NCBI GenBank assembly: GCA_017525905.1
Contig: JAFXSD010000012.1
Span: forward strand, 1 to 38,826
Direction of reading: 5' to 3'
Source: Elusimicrobiota bacterium
Lineage (GTDB): Bacteria; Elusimicrobiota; Endomicrobiia; Endomicrobiales; Endomicrobiaceae
Length of the DNA stretch: 38,826 nucleotides
Shown: positions 6,782 through 14,385 of the stretch, in pieces
Position numbering within the stretch: position 1 is the first letter of the stretch
How the letters are laid out: each line of letters starts with the position of its first letter
The notes under the pieces: model-generated
Seen by the model: the letters and a program-made list of their open reading frames with translations, nothing else
What the model was told of the DNA's origin: nothing
The model's database searches: none
Position numbers and translations under genes: made by a program

Positions 6782-8311
6782 TATATTAAGACAAGGGGCG
6801 CTCTTTGATAAAAACTGAATCAAATTCTTATAGAAAAATGAAACAGTTTTACCTTTTAAAGAAAAGTTCGAACTAATAATTTTTAAAAATTCGGATTTTT
6901 CTTCTAAGTTCGACCCATTGAATATATCTTTAGAATATTTTAAGAGTGTCAGTATTTTAGAAAGAGTAAGTTTGCTTTCTTCGGTACTGACATTTTTTAT
7001 TTCCGTCAAATTTGTTTTTAATCCCTGTTGTTGTGTTTTAAGTCTTGAAATTCTGTTTTTATAGTCTTCTCTTAAACTATCATCTTTTTCGTCAGCAATA
7101 CAGTCTATAAGTCTGTCTATTCTATTTTGGATGTCGTCAATTTCTTTCTCAACTTTTTTTGCAGCAGAAATATTTTTGTTTTGCTCTTGCTTATCTTCTT
7201 TCTGTAAATGGTCAACAGCAATTTTTACAATATTTCCTGGTATTGTAATTTTATCAAGTTCATTATCAAAAGGGGAAAGAACATACTTATCATAATCAAC
7301 AAAACCAGTATTTTGACATTTTCCCTTTTTGGCAGAGTTACAGAATAAATATGTTTTATTTTTTTTAGGTTTAAAGTCTGGTGTCATTATGCTACCACAA
7401 TAACCACAGCGAATTAATCCTCTAAACAAAAAAGGTTTTCTGCCATATAATTGTGGCTTTGTATTGTTTACTCTTCCGTTCATAACATCTTGGCATTTAT
7501 TAAAAATAGCTTCTGAAATTAAAGGTGGATATCTATGCGGAGCTTCTCCGTAAGCTTTTGACTGTTGAATTCCCATGTAAAATTTATTGCTAAGCATAAA
7601 AGCTATATTTGCTCTTGAAAAAGACTTGTTTTTATCTTTAATTCGGACATCTGCTTTTTTAAGCATTTCTGAAATTGTATTAATAGTGTGTTTTCCTGTT
7701 GCATATTCGTGAAATGCTTTGACTACAAGTTGAGATACTTCTGGGTCAACGATTACATCTTTCTTTCCGTCTGTAGTCTTAATATTAAGATATCCTACTG
7801 GAGCTTTTCCTAAAATATATCCTTCATTGAATTTTTCTTTTAAGCTTCTTTTTACATTATCACTGATATTAAGAACATAGGAGTTTGCACCAAATATACC
7901 TATATACCATCTTATTAACTCCGAACTATTTGAACGAGAATCAAGAATCAAATTTTCTCTTATAAAATGCAATTCTATTTTGTCTGCTTTTCTTAAATCT
8001 TCAAGTAATGGTAATTCTTTAAATGTTCTTTGAAGTCTATCCAGAGCTTCAACAATAATAGCTGTTTTTTGTCTTCTTTTATTTACAATACTTATCATTT
8101 CATAAAAATTCTTTCTGTTATTTTTTGTTGAGCTTTCGTCAATTTTGTATTCCTTTATTATTTTTAAATTTTGCTTTTCGCAATATTCTCTTACTTTGTT
8201 AACTTGTGCTGGTATTGAAAATCTATCATCCTTTATTTGTTCTGCTGTTGATACCCTTGCAAATAAAATTGCTTCTTCTGCCTTTGTAAAATTAACCATT
8301 TTCCTTTTCAT
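6770..8311 (-). CDS. Large serine recombinase/integrase of the right element
   Basis: A 513-residue large serine recombinase: catalytic serine in FARVSTAEQ (S21), Recombinase domain (PVGYLNIK onward), zinc ribbon (RCGYCGSIM, later LFCNSAKKGKCQ) and a long coiled coil (about 380-440). GGAG lies 8 bases before the ATG at 8311. The stop codon TAG is supplied by the antisense of the tRNA-Asn T-stem. The codons CTC CGA before Gln-stop are the att core. At the other end of the element the same CTC CGA continues in frame for 35 more codons (22708 down to 22595). The circular form would therefore encode a 547-residue protein and integration trims the tail. It probably mediates integration into tRNA-Asn. 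Confidence 0.93.
   Translation of the reverse strand: MKRKMVNFTKAEEAILFARVSTAEQIKDDRFSIPAQVNKVREYCEKQNLKIIKEYKIDESSTKNNRKNFYEMISIVNKRRQKTAIIVEALDRLQRTFKELPLLEDLRKADKIELHFIRENLILDSRSNSSELIRWYIGIFGANSYVLNISDNVKRSLKEKFNEGYILGKAPVGYLNIKTTDGKKDVIVDPEVSQLVVKAFHEYATGKHTINTISEMLKKADVRIKDKNKSFSRANIAFMLSNKFYMGIQQSKAYGEAPHRYPPLISEAIFNKCQDVMNGRVNNTKPQLYGRKPFLFRGLIRCGYCGSIMTPDFKPKKNKTYLFCNSAKKGKCQNTGFVDYDKYVLSPFDNELDKITIPGNIVKIAVDHLQKEDKQEQNKNISAAKKVEKEIDDIQNRIDRLIDCIADEKDDSLREDYKNRISRLKTQQQGLKTNLTEIKNVSTEESKLTLSKILTLLKYSKDIFNGSNLEEKSEFLKIISSNFSLKGKTVSFFYKNLIQFLSKSAPCLNILRQ
6776..6782. other. attL core of the right element
   Basis: TCGGAGT spans the last six bases of tRNA-Asn plus one. It is identical to 22703-22709. 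In the recombinase frame (minus strand) it reads CTC CGA. Confidence 0.7.
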
Positions 8312-8375
8312 TTTTTTTCTCCTGCTTTTTTATTTCAAATCTTTTAATTTTTTATTATCGTTGTTTGTATGTCCT

Positions 8376-8416
8376 ACTAATGCTGATGACGGGATGTTCC
8401 CGTCTTCAGCATTAGT
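8376..8416. repeat. 19-bp near-perfect hairpin between recombinase genes
   Basis: The arms at 8376-8394 and 8398-8416 are complementary except at one position, with a 3-base loop. It is GC-richer than its surroundings. Neither strand has a T-run after it, so it is not an ordinary terminator. It lies between the recombinase-domain-only gene and the recombinase. It could be an mRNA processing or attenuation structure, a protein-binding palindrome, or an origin or nick-site hairpin for the rolling-circle Rep. Confidence 0.8.
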
Positions 8417-8430
8417 ATTTATCATTGTTG

Positions 8431-8883
8431 TTATCCTTTACTATTTCTAGCACCTTCTTCAATATATTTACTAAATTCTATTAGTTTTTGTCTGTAAAAA
8501 ACTATTGGTTTTAACAACCTATTAAGAATCTTTGCTAAATTTTCATTAGCATTTTCCCAAGTTAGTATATTTACTAACGGAGTATGTATTCCTTTATATA
8601 AATACCCATTTCTTTCAAAAAAGCCACAATAGAAAGGATTTTGTATTGTTGAGTAAACTTCAAGGAATCCTCCTTTAAAAAAAGTATTTATCACATTTAT
8701 AAGGACTGCATCTGAAGGTGGTTCTTTTGCTAACATGTTAAACAATATTCTTATTTTGGGTGCTTTTACCTCATCGATTTCTATACTATTTGTTGATGGG
8801 TTTTTCTTGTAACCTAATGGACATATTACATCCGTTTTGGTTTGTTTTACTTCAGCTTTTTTTCTTAATACTTTTGTCTTCAT
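8431..8883 (-). CDS. Recombinase-domain-only protein lacking the catalytic domain
   Basis: A 150-residue protein that aligns by eye with the middle DNA-binding Recombinase domain of large serine recombinases. It shows CPLGYKKNPSTNSIEI (about 21-36), NPFYCGFFERNGYLYKGIH (about 82-100) and TWENANENL. These match TPLGYLNN and NNPFYYGEFYWKGVLYKGIH of the left-element recombinase. It has no resolvase N-terminus, catalytic serine or zinc ribbon. It has its own GGAG site just upstream of the ATG and no frameshift is visible, so it looks like an intact small gene rather than a decayed one. It sits 119 bases upstream of the full-length recombinase on the same strand. A role as directionality factor or competitor is plausible but inferred. 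Confidence 0.75.
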   Translation of the reverse strand: MKTKVLRKKAEVKQTKTDVICPLGYKKNPSTNSIEIDEVKAPKIRILFNMLAKEPPSDAVLINVINTFFKGGFLEVYSTIQNPFYCGFFERNGYLYKGIHTPLVNILTWENANENLAKILNRLLKPIVFYRQKLIEFSKYIEEGARNSKG

Positions 8884-8901
8884 TTTTTTTCTCCTTTAAT
8901 T

Positions 8902-10086
8902 CTAATTTTTTTCCATTTTACATTTCAAGACCGATATAAGTCTTGTTACTAACTTTAACTTTTGTTTCGATACTTTTTTCTTGTCAGCTACTTTACTTTT
9001 TTTATTCCTTTTTTTATTAACCTCCTTTGTAATTTTTTGTATTTCTTCAAAATTTTCCAATTGCATATCAATTTCAGATATGGATTTGGAATATATGTTT
9101 TCATCAAAATTTTTTAAATTTGTTGCTAATGCTCTTTTTAGAATTTTATCTGCTGTTCTGTCCGCTGTTTTTTTATTACTTATTTGTGTTAAAAAATTTT
9201 TTGCACCTGTTTTTCCTATATTATTAACAAGTATTAATGCTCCAGCTGTTTCGAGTTTTCTGTGAATATCTGTTTCATCTATATTGTCTATAAATTCACA
9301 AAAATTATTTTTTTCTGTTTTCGGTAAAGATTTTTTTATTATCGACCACCAATATATCAGCACTTTTTTTGAAAGTTCCTTGCTAAATATTTCTGAAAAA
9401 GTTCCGTTGATAGTTGTATCATGTAAGTTAAGATTGTTTTCGTATATTGCTTTTTTTGTGTTATACCGTACTTCTATTCTAAGTATATTCAAACCACTTA
9501 ATTGATTATCTGCTATGACTTTTTTCCCGTCTATGCTGTTTGATAGTTCTGCCACTTTATTGTAAAAAGCAATTTCAACTGACTTTGTATGAAACCTTGT
9601 ACAACTACCACCATTTCTATAGGTTGTTCTGCTAACATCAAATCTTGGAATGTGGGCTTTAGATAAGTACTCTAACATAAGTTCAACATCGCATGATATA
9701 TATAAGTTTTTTGCAAAATGAACTTTTCTGAAAGATGAATTACTTTTTAATAAATTCTTACTAAAAGCTACAGCACCATTATCCACTAAAATTCTTCTTG
9801 TTTTTGTAACAACTTTTTGAAAATCTGCATAATAATTCTTTGTTTCTTGAAAATTGTTCCCATACAAAAGTTTAGGTATAGAAGATATTTCGATGTCAAA
9901 ATAATGTCTGCGATTAGCAGTTACATATGTAAGTTTTGCTGTGCAGTTTTCAACTTTAACATTTTTATAAAATTTATTAATCGTTAAATAGTTGTAAGGC
10001 TTGTAAGTACCAGATTTGTACTTTTTCCTTTCGTCTGTCTTTAAAAAAACATTATTTACACGAATAGCAATAGTATCAATCATCAT
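8902..10086 (-). CDS. Phage/plasmid replication initiator, gene II/X family (right element)
   Basis: A 394-residue homologue of the Rep at 3291-4424: MIDTIAIRV start, YFDIEISSIPKLLYGNN (about 62-78), AFYNKVAELS (about 173-182, Tyr-x-Lys pattern) and ILRIEVRYN (about 201-209). The C-terminal 40 residues are lysine-rich. It probably nicks an origin in the circular element for rolling-circle replication. The start overlaps the end of the small ORF by 11 bases, so translation is coupled. Two adjacent ATG codons are possible (10086 or 10083). Sequence divergence between the two Reps suggests the elements are old relatives with separate origins rather than recent duplicates. Confidence 0.75.
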   Translation of the reverse strand: MMIDTIAIRVNNVFLKTDERKKYKSGTYKPYNYLTINKFYKNVKVENCTAKLTYVTANRRHYFDIEISSIPKLLYGNNFQETKNYYADFQKVVTKTRRILVDNGAVAFSKNLLKSNSSFRKVHFAKNLYISCDVELMLEYLSKAHIPRFDVSRTTYRNGGSCTRFHTKSVEIAFYNKVAELSNSIDGKKVIADNQLSGLNILRIEVRYNTKKAIYENNLNLHDTTINGTFSEIFSKELSKKVLIYWWSIIKKSLPKTEKNNFCEFIDNIDETDIHRKLETAGALILVNNIGKTGAKNFLTQISNKKTADRTADKILKRALATNLKNFDENIYSKSISEIDMQLENFEEIQKITKEVNKKRNKKSKVADKKKVSKQKLKLVTRLISVLKCKMEKN

Positions 10087-10300
10087 TTGTTATATCCTCA
10101 CTTCCGTTTTCAACGGTGTTTGTTTCAATGGCAGATATTTCATCAGTAGGGAATTCAATATTAAACTCACCTTTGTGGTTTTCATATACCTTCTGATACC
10201 ACTTTATAAGTTCAATAAGAGTAATCCAGCAATCAAGAGTTTCTTTCTCGCTGAGTTCCTTACCTGCTATTTGAAATAATGCTTTTGCAAATTCCTTCAT
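10076..10300 (-). CDS. Small acidic element protein upstream of rep
   Basis: A 74-residue protein with a helical N-terminal half and an acidic tail (EISAIETNTVENGSEDITNDD-like). It overlaps rep by 11 bases and matches the position of the small ORF in the left element. I do not recognise a family; Rep-accessory or copy-control function is a guess from context. Confidence 0.6.
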   Translation of the reverse strand: MKEFAKALFQIAGKELSEKETLDCWITLIELIKWYQKVYENHKGEFNIEFPTDEISAIETNTVENGSEDITNDD

Positions 10301-10479
10301 ACCCTTATTCTAGCTAGTAAAAAAAGGGAATTTTAGGTGCAATCAGAGGTTTTTTTATATAGGAAAAAGTGGAAATTTTAGTAGCATTGGTACTAAAATA
10401 TTATCTGAAATAATATTGTATTTTCAGGTATTTTTATAGAATGACACTTTCAGGACACTTTTAGGTGAAAATTTTGTAA
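10301..10479. promoter_or_regulatory. Repeat-bearing control region of the rep operon
   Basis: A perfect 8-bp hairpin AATATTAT/ATAATATT (10397-10417) lies here. TTTTAGGTG occurs at 10331-10339 and again at 10459-10467, with TCAGG words between. The region lies between the winged-helix gene and the small ORF/rep pair. It is likely a promoter with operator or iteron sites; no consensus promoter could be fixed. Confidence 0.4.
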
Positions 10480-11832
10480 TTAATGTAATTGAATTGCTGT
10501 TCTATTTTTGTGTGCTTTTATGAGGGATATTGTTAATTGTGTTTGTTTGTTTTGTTTTGTCATACAGAGGTCTCTTTTCAATCGGTCAATTGTTGTTTTT
10601 AGTGTTTTTTCCGTTATTGCAATTCTTCTCCTCTGTCTTCTTGCTGCTATTTTTTCCTTAAGTTCATTGATATATATTAACTTTCTAGGATTTCGCATCA
10701 GCATTTCAAGAATATAAAATTTTTCTGTATTCAGATATTTAAAAACACCCTTGATTTCTTTACCGTTATATTCAACTCTGCCTGTTTTCACATCAAGAGA
10801 CAATCCTTTATATTCAAGAATATTAACAATATTATGGCTTGTTTCTTTTGTTTCTGGTATATTCTTCTTTATTGAAATTTTAAAATATAAATCTTTAGGA
10901 GTTATAGATACTTCGTCGATAGATATATATTTGTCCATCGAATACCGAAGTAGCATTTCAGGCAGTCTAAACCGTTTGTCATTAAGTAGTGGCATGTCAT
11001 ACGACAATTTTATTTTTTTTGTTTTGGGATATATTTTATGCAGATTTAAAATCAGTTCCTGCATTTTTTTATCTTGATATGCGAACGGATAATAATCTCC
11101 ATTAGGGGATAATTTATCCTGTACAAAATCAGATATATACTTCTCTAAAAACTTTTCTGTTACTATTTCGGATTTTTTGTTTAGAAATAAAATCACGAAA
11201 TTTTTAATCTTTTTAAAGTCTGGCAAAATATATTTATCACCCATATCAGACATTTTACAGAAGTCTTTATCGCAATAGAATCCCTGCAATTCATCATCAT
11301 AGATAAACATTCTATCCTTAAGTCTGCTCTCAGGAATGTTATTATATTTTGGTTCTGTTTCTTGAAAAACGAAATGTTTTGCTAAGTCATTTACATAAAA
11401 TGGTTGTAATAATTGATGATAGTTTCCATCATTTACCATTTCATCGATAGTTCCAATATTTTCAGGATATTCAAAATTTTCATTTTTCAATAGTCCTATT
11501 ATGAAATGAAGGAAAATTGTAGGTAGATAAGGTTTAGTGTTGGTTTGTTTATGCAATTTAGCCAATACTTTTTCTTCATATTTGACCATTTCTTCTTCGT
11601 CATATTTGACTATTTCTTCTTTATATTCGACAAGTTCTTTTATTTCTTCGGGGAGTGCAACTGGTAGGTTCTTTCTTATTTTTTCAAGTTCGGCAGTGTC
11701 AATGTCTTCTCCAATCAGTTCTATTTCTTTAGGTTGTTCAACTGATGGGGACATTTCTGTTTTTTCAAGTTTCTTATTTTTCTTATCTTGTGTAGATTTC
11801 TTTGAATTGGTTGTTTTCTTTTTTTTCTTCAT
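10480..11832 (-). CDS. Winged-helix element protein (right element counterpart)
   Basis: A 450-residue protein with a lysine-rich start, then an imperfect KYEEE-type repeat (about 68-92), an unassigned middle region and a C-terminal OmpR-like winged helix. In the C-terminal part a beta-hairpin (LDVKTGRVEYNGKEIK) leads to KFYILEMLMRNPRKLIYINEL, an RRQRRR-rich helix and a strand. Architecture and position match the 492-residue protein of the left element, though overall identity is low. No Shine-Dalgarno is seen; a TAAAAT box lies only 6 bases before the ATG, again suggesting a leaderless start. It is probably a DNA-binding regulator or replication partner of the element. Confidence 0.65.
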   Translation of the reverse strand: MKKKKKTTNSKKSTQDKKNKKLEKTEMSPSVEQPKEIELIGEDIDTAELEKIRKNLPVALPEEIKELVEYKEEIVKYDEEEMVKYEEKVLAKLHKQTNTKPYLPTIFLHFIIGLLKNENFEYPENIGTIDEMVNDGNYHQLLQPFYVNDLAKHFVFQETEPKYNNIPESRLKDRMFIYDDELQGFYCDKDFCKMSDMGDKYILPDFKKIKNFVILFLNKKSEIVTEKFLEKYISDFVQDKLSPNGDYYPFAYQDKKMQELILNLHKIYPKTKKIKLSYDMPLLNDKRFRLPEMLLRYSMDKYISIDEVSITPKDLYFKISIKKNIPETKETSHNIVNILEYKGLSLDVKTGRVEYNGKEIKGVFKYLNTEKFYILEMLMRNPRKLIYINELKEKIAARRQRRRIAITEKTLKTTIDRLKRDLCMTKQNKQTQLTISLIKAHKNRTAIQLH

Positions 11833-12013
11833 ATTGTTATTTTACAAAAAACAATGATAAATATAAACATATTTATTCTTCACTGTTTTATACCTATGGA
11901 ATTTGATTAAAATCATTATTCATATAAACACCTCTTATTTATGTTTTATCAAAACAAATTATTATTTACTATAATAAGTATATTGTATTTTAATAGCAAA
12001 AGAAGAAATAAAA

Positions 12014-12544
12014 ATGACAGACAATTGGATATATATTTATGATAATGACAAAATAAGATATGTATTAGGAGAAAAAGGGAAAAATCCATTAATATGTATT
12101 GGTGTTAATTCTAGTACTGCAAAACCAAACAACTTAGATAGGACATTAACTAAAGTTAAAAACATTTCAATTAATAATAAATATGATGGGTGGATTATGT
12201 TAAATCTTTTTCCTCTAAGAGAAACAAAGCCAAATAACTTACCGAAAGATAAACATAATTATGAAACCATAATAGAAAAGAATATTAAAGAAATAAAAAA
12301 AATTATACAAAACTATCCTAACTCTGATATATTATGCTGTTGGGGTAGTGTTATTGAAAAAAGAGAATATTTAAAGGAATCCTTATTAAAATTATGTAAT
12401 GAAATACTATATTCTAAAAAGAATAAATTAAAATGTGTAGACTTAACAAAGAACAAGCAACATCCTAGACATCCATTATATTGTAAGAAATCTTCAATTT
12501 TACAAATATTTAATATTTATAATTATATATATTTAGCTAAATAA
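12014..12544 (+). CDS. DUF1643 family protein
   Basis: A 176-residue protein with the DUF1643 hallmarks: an early NSSTAKPNNLDRTL segment (equivalent to the usual NPS.A...D.T), GWIMLNLFPLRETKPNNL, CCWGS, and a late QHPRHPLY. The biochemical function of DUF1643 is unknown to me; members are often seen on mobile elements. It is the first cargo gene after the backbone and is transcribed away from it. The start has only an A-rich, weak ribosome-binding site. Confidence 0.85.
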   Translation: MTDNWIYIYDNDKIRYVLGEKGKNPLICIGVNSSTAKPNNLDRTLTKVKNISINNKYDGWIMLNLFPLRETKPNNLPKDKHNYETIIEKNIKEIKKIIQNYPNSDILCCWGSVIEKREYLKESLLKLCNEILYSKKNKLKCVDLTKNKQHPRHPLYCKKSSILQIFNIYNYIYLAK

Positions 12545-12583
12545 AACGTTCTTATTTCCTATTTTTATTCTTATAGGTTTGGT

Positions 12584-14302
12584 TTAGTAGATATGGTCTT
12601 CTACTTCTTCTGAAGTATACCAAACATTATCCTTATCAACAAGGTATACTCTCCATGTTTTAAATAGATATTTGGTAGCAGACTGTTGATACTGTGTTGT
12701 TATTGTCATATGAAATCTAGATTCAAATGGTAATTGAATCCTACTGTATAAATTTCTAAATTTGTTACTATCTGTAAAGAAATAATATAAAATTCTATCT
12801 GGAACACAAACACCCTGAGAATGCAAACGGACACCACCTAAAACTACCATAACAACCCAAACCTTTTTATATGACTTTGGATTTTTCAAATAATTAGAGA
12901 ATATTGGATATTCATTATACCAATCGACTATTATTTGTCTAGCATTAAAATAATCGACAAGTAGATTTCCTCTTGATTCTAATAGTTTTTGTTCATCTTT
13001 ACTGTATTCTACCAATGCATAATCTTTGTTTCCTGTTTTGAATAAATTATAATCGGATTTTATTTTTACAAGCATATCTGCAATCATTTTTGCTTTAGAT
13101 TTGTTTTCTTTTAAAACTGAAATTTCCGAACAAAAAATATTAAAATTATCACCTATATAATTTTCTTGTCCTTTCAATCTTTGTTGCCATATTTCATCTT
13201 TTTTTCTTTGATACAAATCTTTTTGTTCTTTTTCATTATCAAAACAATAAATATATTTTTTATCATTAAAAAACAAATTAACAAGATATATACTCATATA
13301 AGTTTTTTTATATCTTAAATCATATAATTTATTCGTATTATCTGTATTATAAAAATTTTCATATAAATAATATTCATCCAGTTCATCATCATCTTCTTCA
13401 TTTTTATCTTCTTGTTCAATATTATTGCCTTTGTCTTGATATTTCAAGTAAAGCGAAGCCAGTTCACCTTTTTCTTTACCATCAAAAATATAGTCATATT
13501 TTTTAGCTCCTTTAAAGTTTTTATCAGAACACACATCGCACATTTCTTGAATATAATATTGCTTTAGTTCATTTTTTTTACTATAAAATTCTACTTCAGA
13601 AAGTTTTATTATATTACTATTGTTTTCAATATTCTGTTCTTTTAAACCAAGAATATCTTTGTCTTTTGAAAAATCTTTTCCACTAGGATTTTTTTCATTG
13701 ATAATAATGTTATTTCTGGAGATTTGAACGTTATCAGATATGTTTTTTAATAAATATATTACCCCTATAGGAGATAATATTTTTGTTTTCTGTCCAGAAA
13801 TAAAATTCTTAACAATAGAAGAATCTTTATTTTCCTGAGAAAAGCTATCATCATTATTAAGCTCAAAACTATTATCATGGAAAGAAAAAGAAAAGCAATT
13901 AGTTAATTTCAAATTATCATTTAATCCAATTAATATACGAATATCCATTAATGATTTATTAAAATTTTTAATTTCCTTATTAGATACATTTTTTACTTTT
14001 ACTAATTTTTGTTCAAAACGCCCATTCTCGTCCGTTACTATATTTAAGTTCTCACTTATAAAATAATTTCGTAATTCCATACTTAAATTTTTATTAACTA
14101 TTGGATTATTATTAGAATCTACTATTCTACCATCAATATTTATTTTAATTTCTAAATCGCTTGTTTTTGTATCGTATTGGCAAGAAAGTAATTTTATAAT
14201 AGAGTTTTCATCATTATTTTCGTAATTATATATACTTTTAATTTTTGCATAACAAGGAATTGTAAAGATAAGTAAAAATACTATTGTTAAAATTTTTTTC
14301 AT
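12584..14302 (-). CDS. Secreted protein of unknown function (cargo)
   Basis: A 572-residue protein with a clear signal peptide (MKKILTIVFLLIFTIPCYA, cleavage before Lys). The ATG at 14302 is preceded by GGGAG at a good distance. Residues about 50-125 (IDGRIVDSNNNPIVNKNLSM, later VTDENGRFEQ) look like a carboxypeptidase-regulatory or Ig-like beta fold, inferred by eye. The middle is asparagine-, lysine- and acid-rich with an acidic stretch near 320-330. The C-terminal 120 residues are rich in aromatics. No catalytic motif is recognised. It sits between DUF1643 and the restriction enzyme on the same strand as the latter. It may act in the periplasm or on the cell surface; a link to defence is unproven. 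Confidence 0.6.
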   Translation of the reverse strand: MKKILTIVFLLIFTIPCYAKIKSIYNYENNDENSIIKLLSCQYDTKTSDLEIKINIDGRIVDSNNNPIVNKNLSMELRNYFISENLNIVTDENGRFEQKLVKVKNVSNKEIKNFNKSLMDIRILIGLNDNLKLTNCFSFSFHDNSFELNNDDSFSQENKDSSIVKNFISGQKTKILSPIGVIYLLKNISDNVQISRNNIIINEKNPSGKDFSKDKDILGLKEQNIENNSNIIKLSEVEFYSKKNELKQYYIQEMCDVCSDKNFKGAKKYDYIFDGKEKGELASLYLKYQDKGNNIEQEDKNEEDDDELDEYYLYENFYNTDNTNKLYDLRYKKTYMSIYLVNLFFNDKKYIYCFDNEKEQKDLYQRKKDEIWQQRLKGQENYIGDNFNIFCSEISVLKENKSKAKMIADMLVKIKSDYNLFKTGNKDYALVEYSKDEQKLLESRGNLLVDYFNARQIIVDWYNEYPIFSNYLKNPKSYKKVWVVMVVLGGVRLHSQGVCVPDRILYYFFTDSNKFRNLYSRIQLPFESRFHMTITTQYQQSATKYLFKTWRVYLVDKDNVWYTSEEVEDHIY

Positions 14303-14385
14303 AAATTCTCCCAAAGATATAATTTAATACAGTATATTTAAAAGCAGAACTTAAATCAAGAAATTGTAGAAAATTTTGGCTTTTA

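Noticed and set aside
10508..11077. Plus-strand frames opposite the winged-helix gene
   Set aside because: They are shadows of the lysine-rich minus-strand gene, with hydrophobic low-complexity translations and no ribosome-binding sites.
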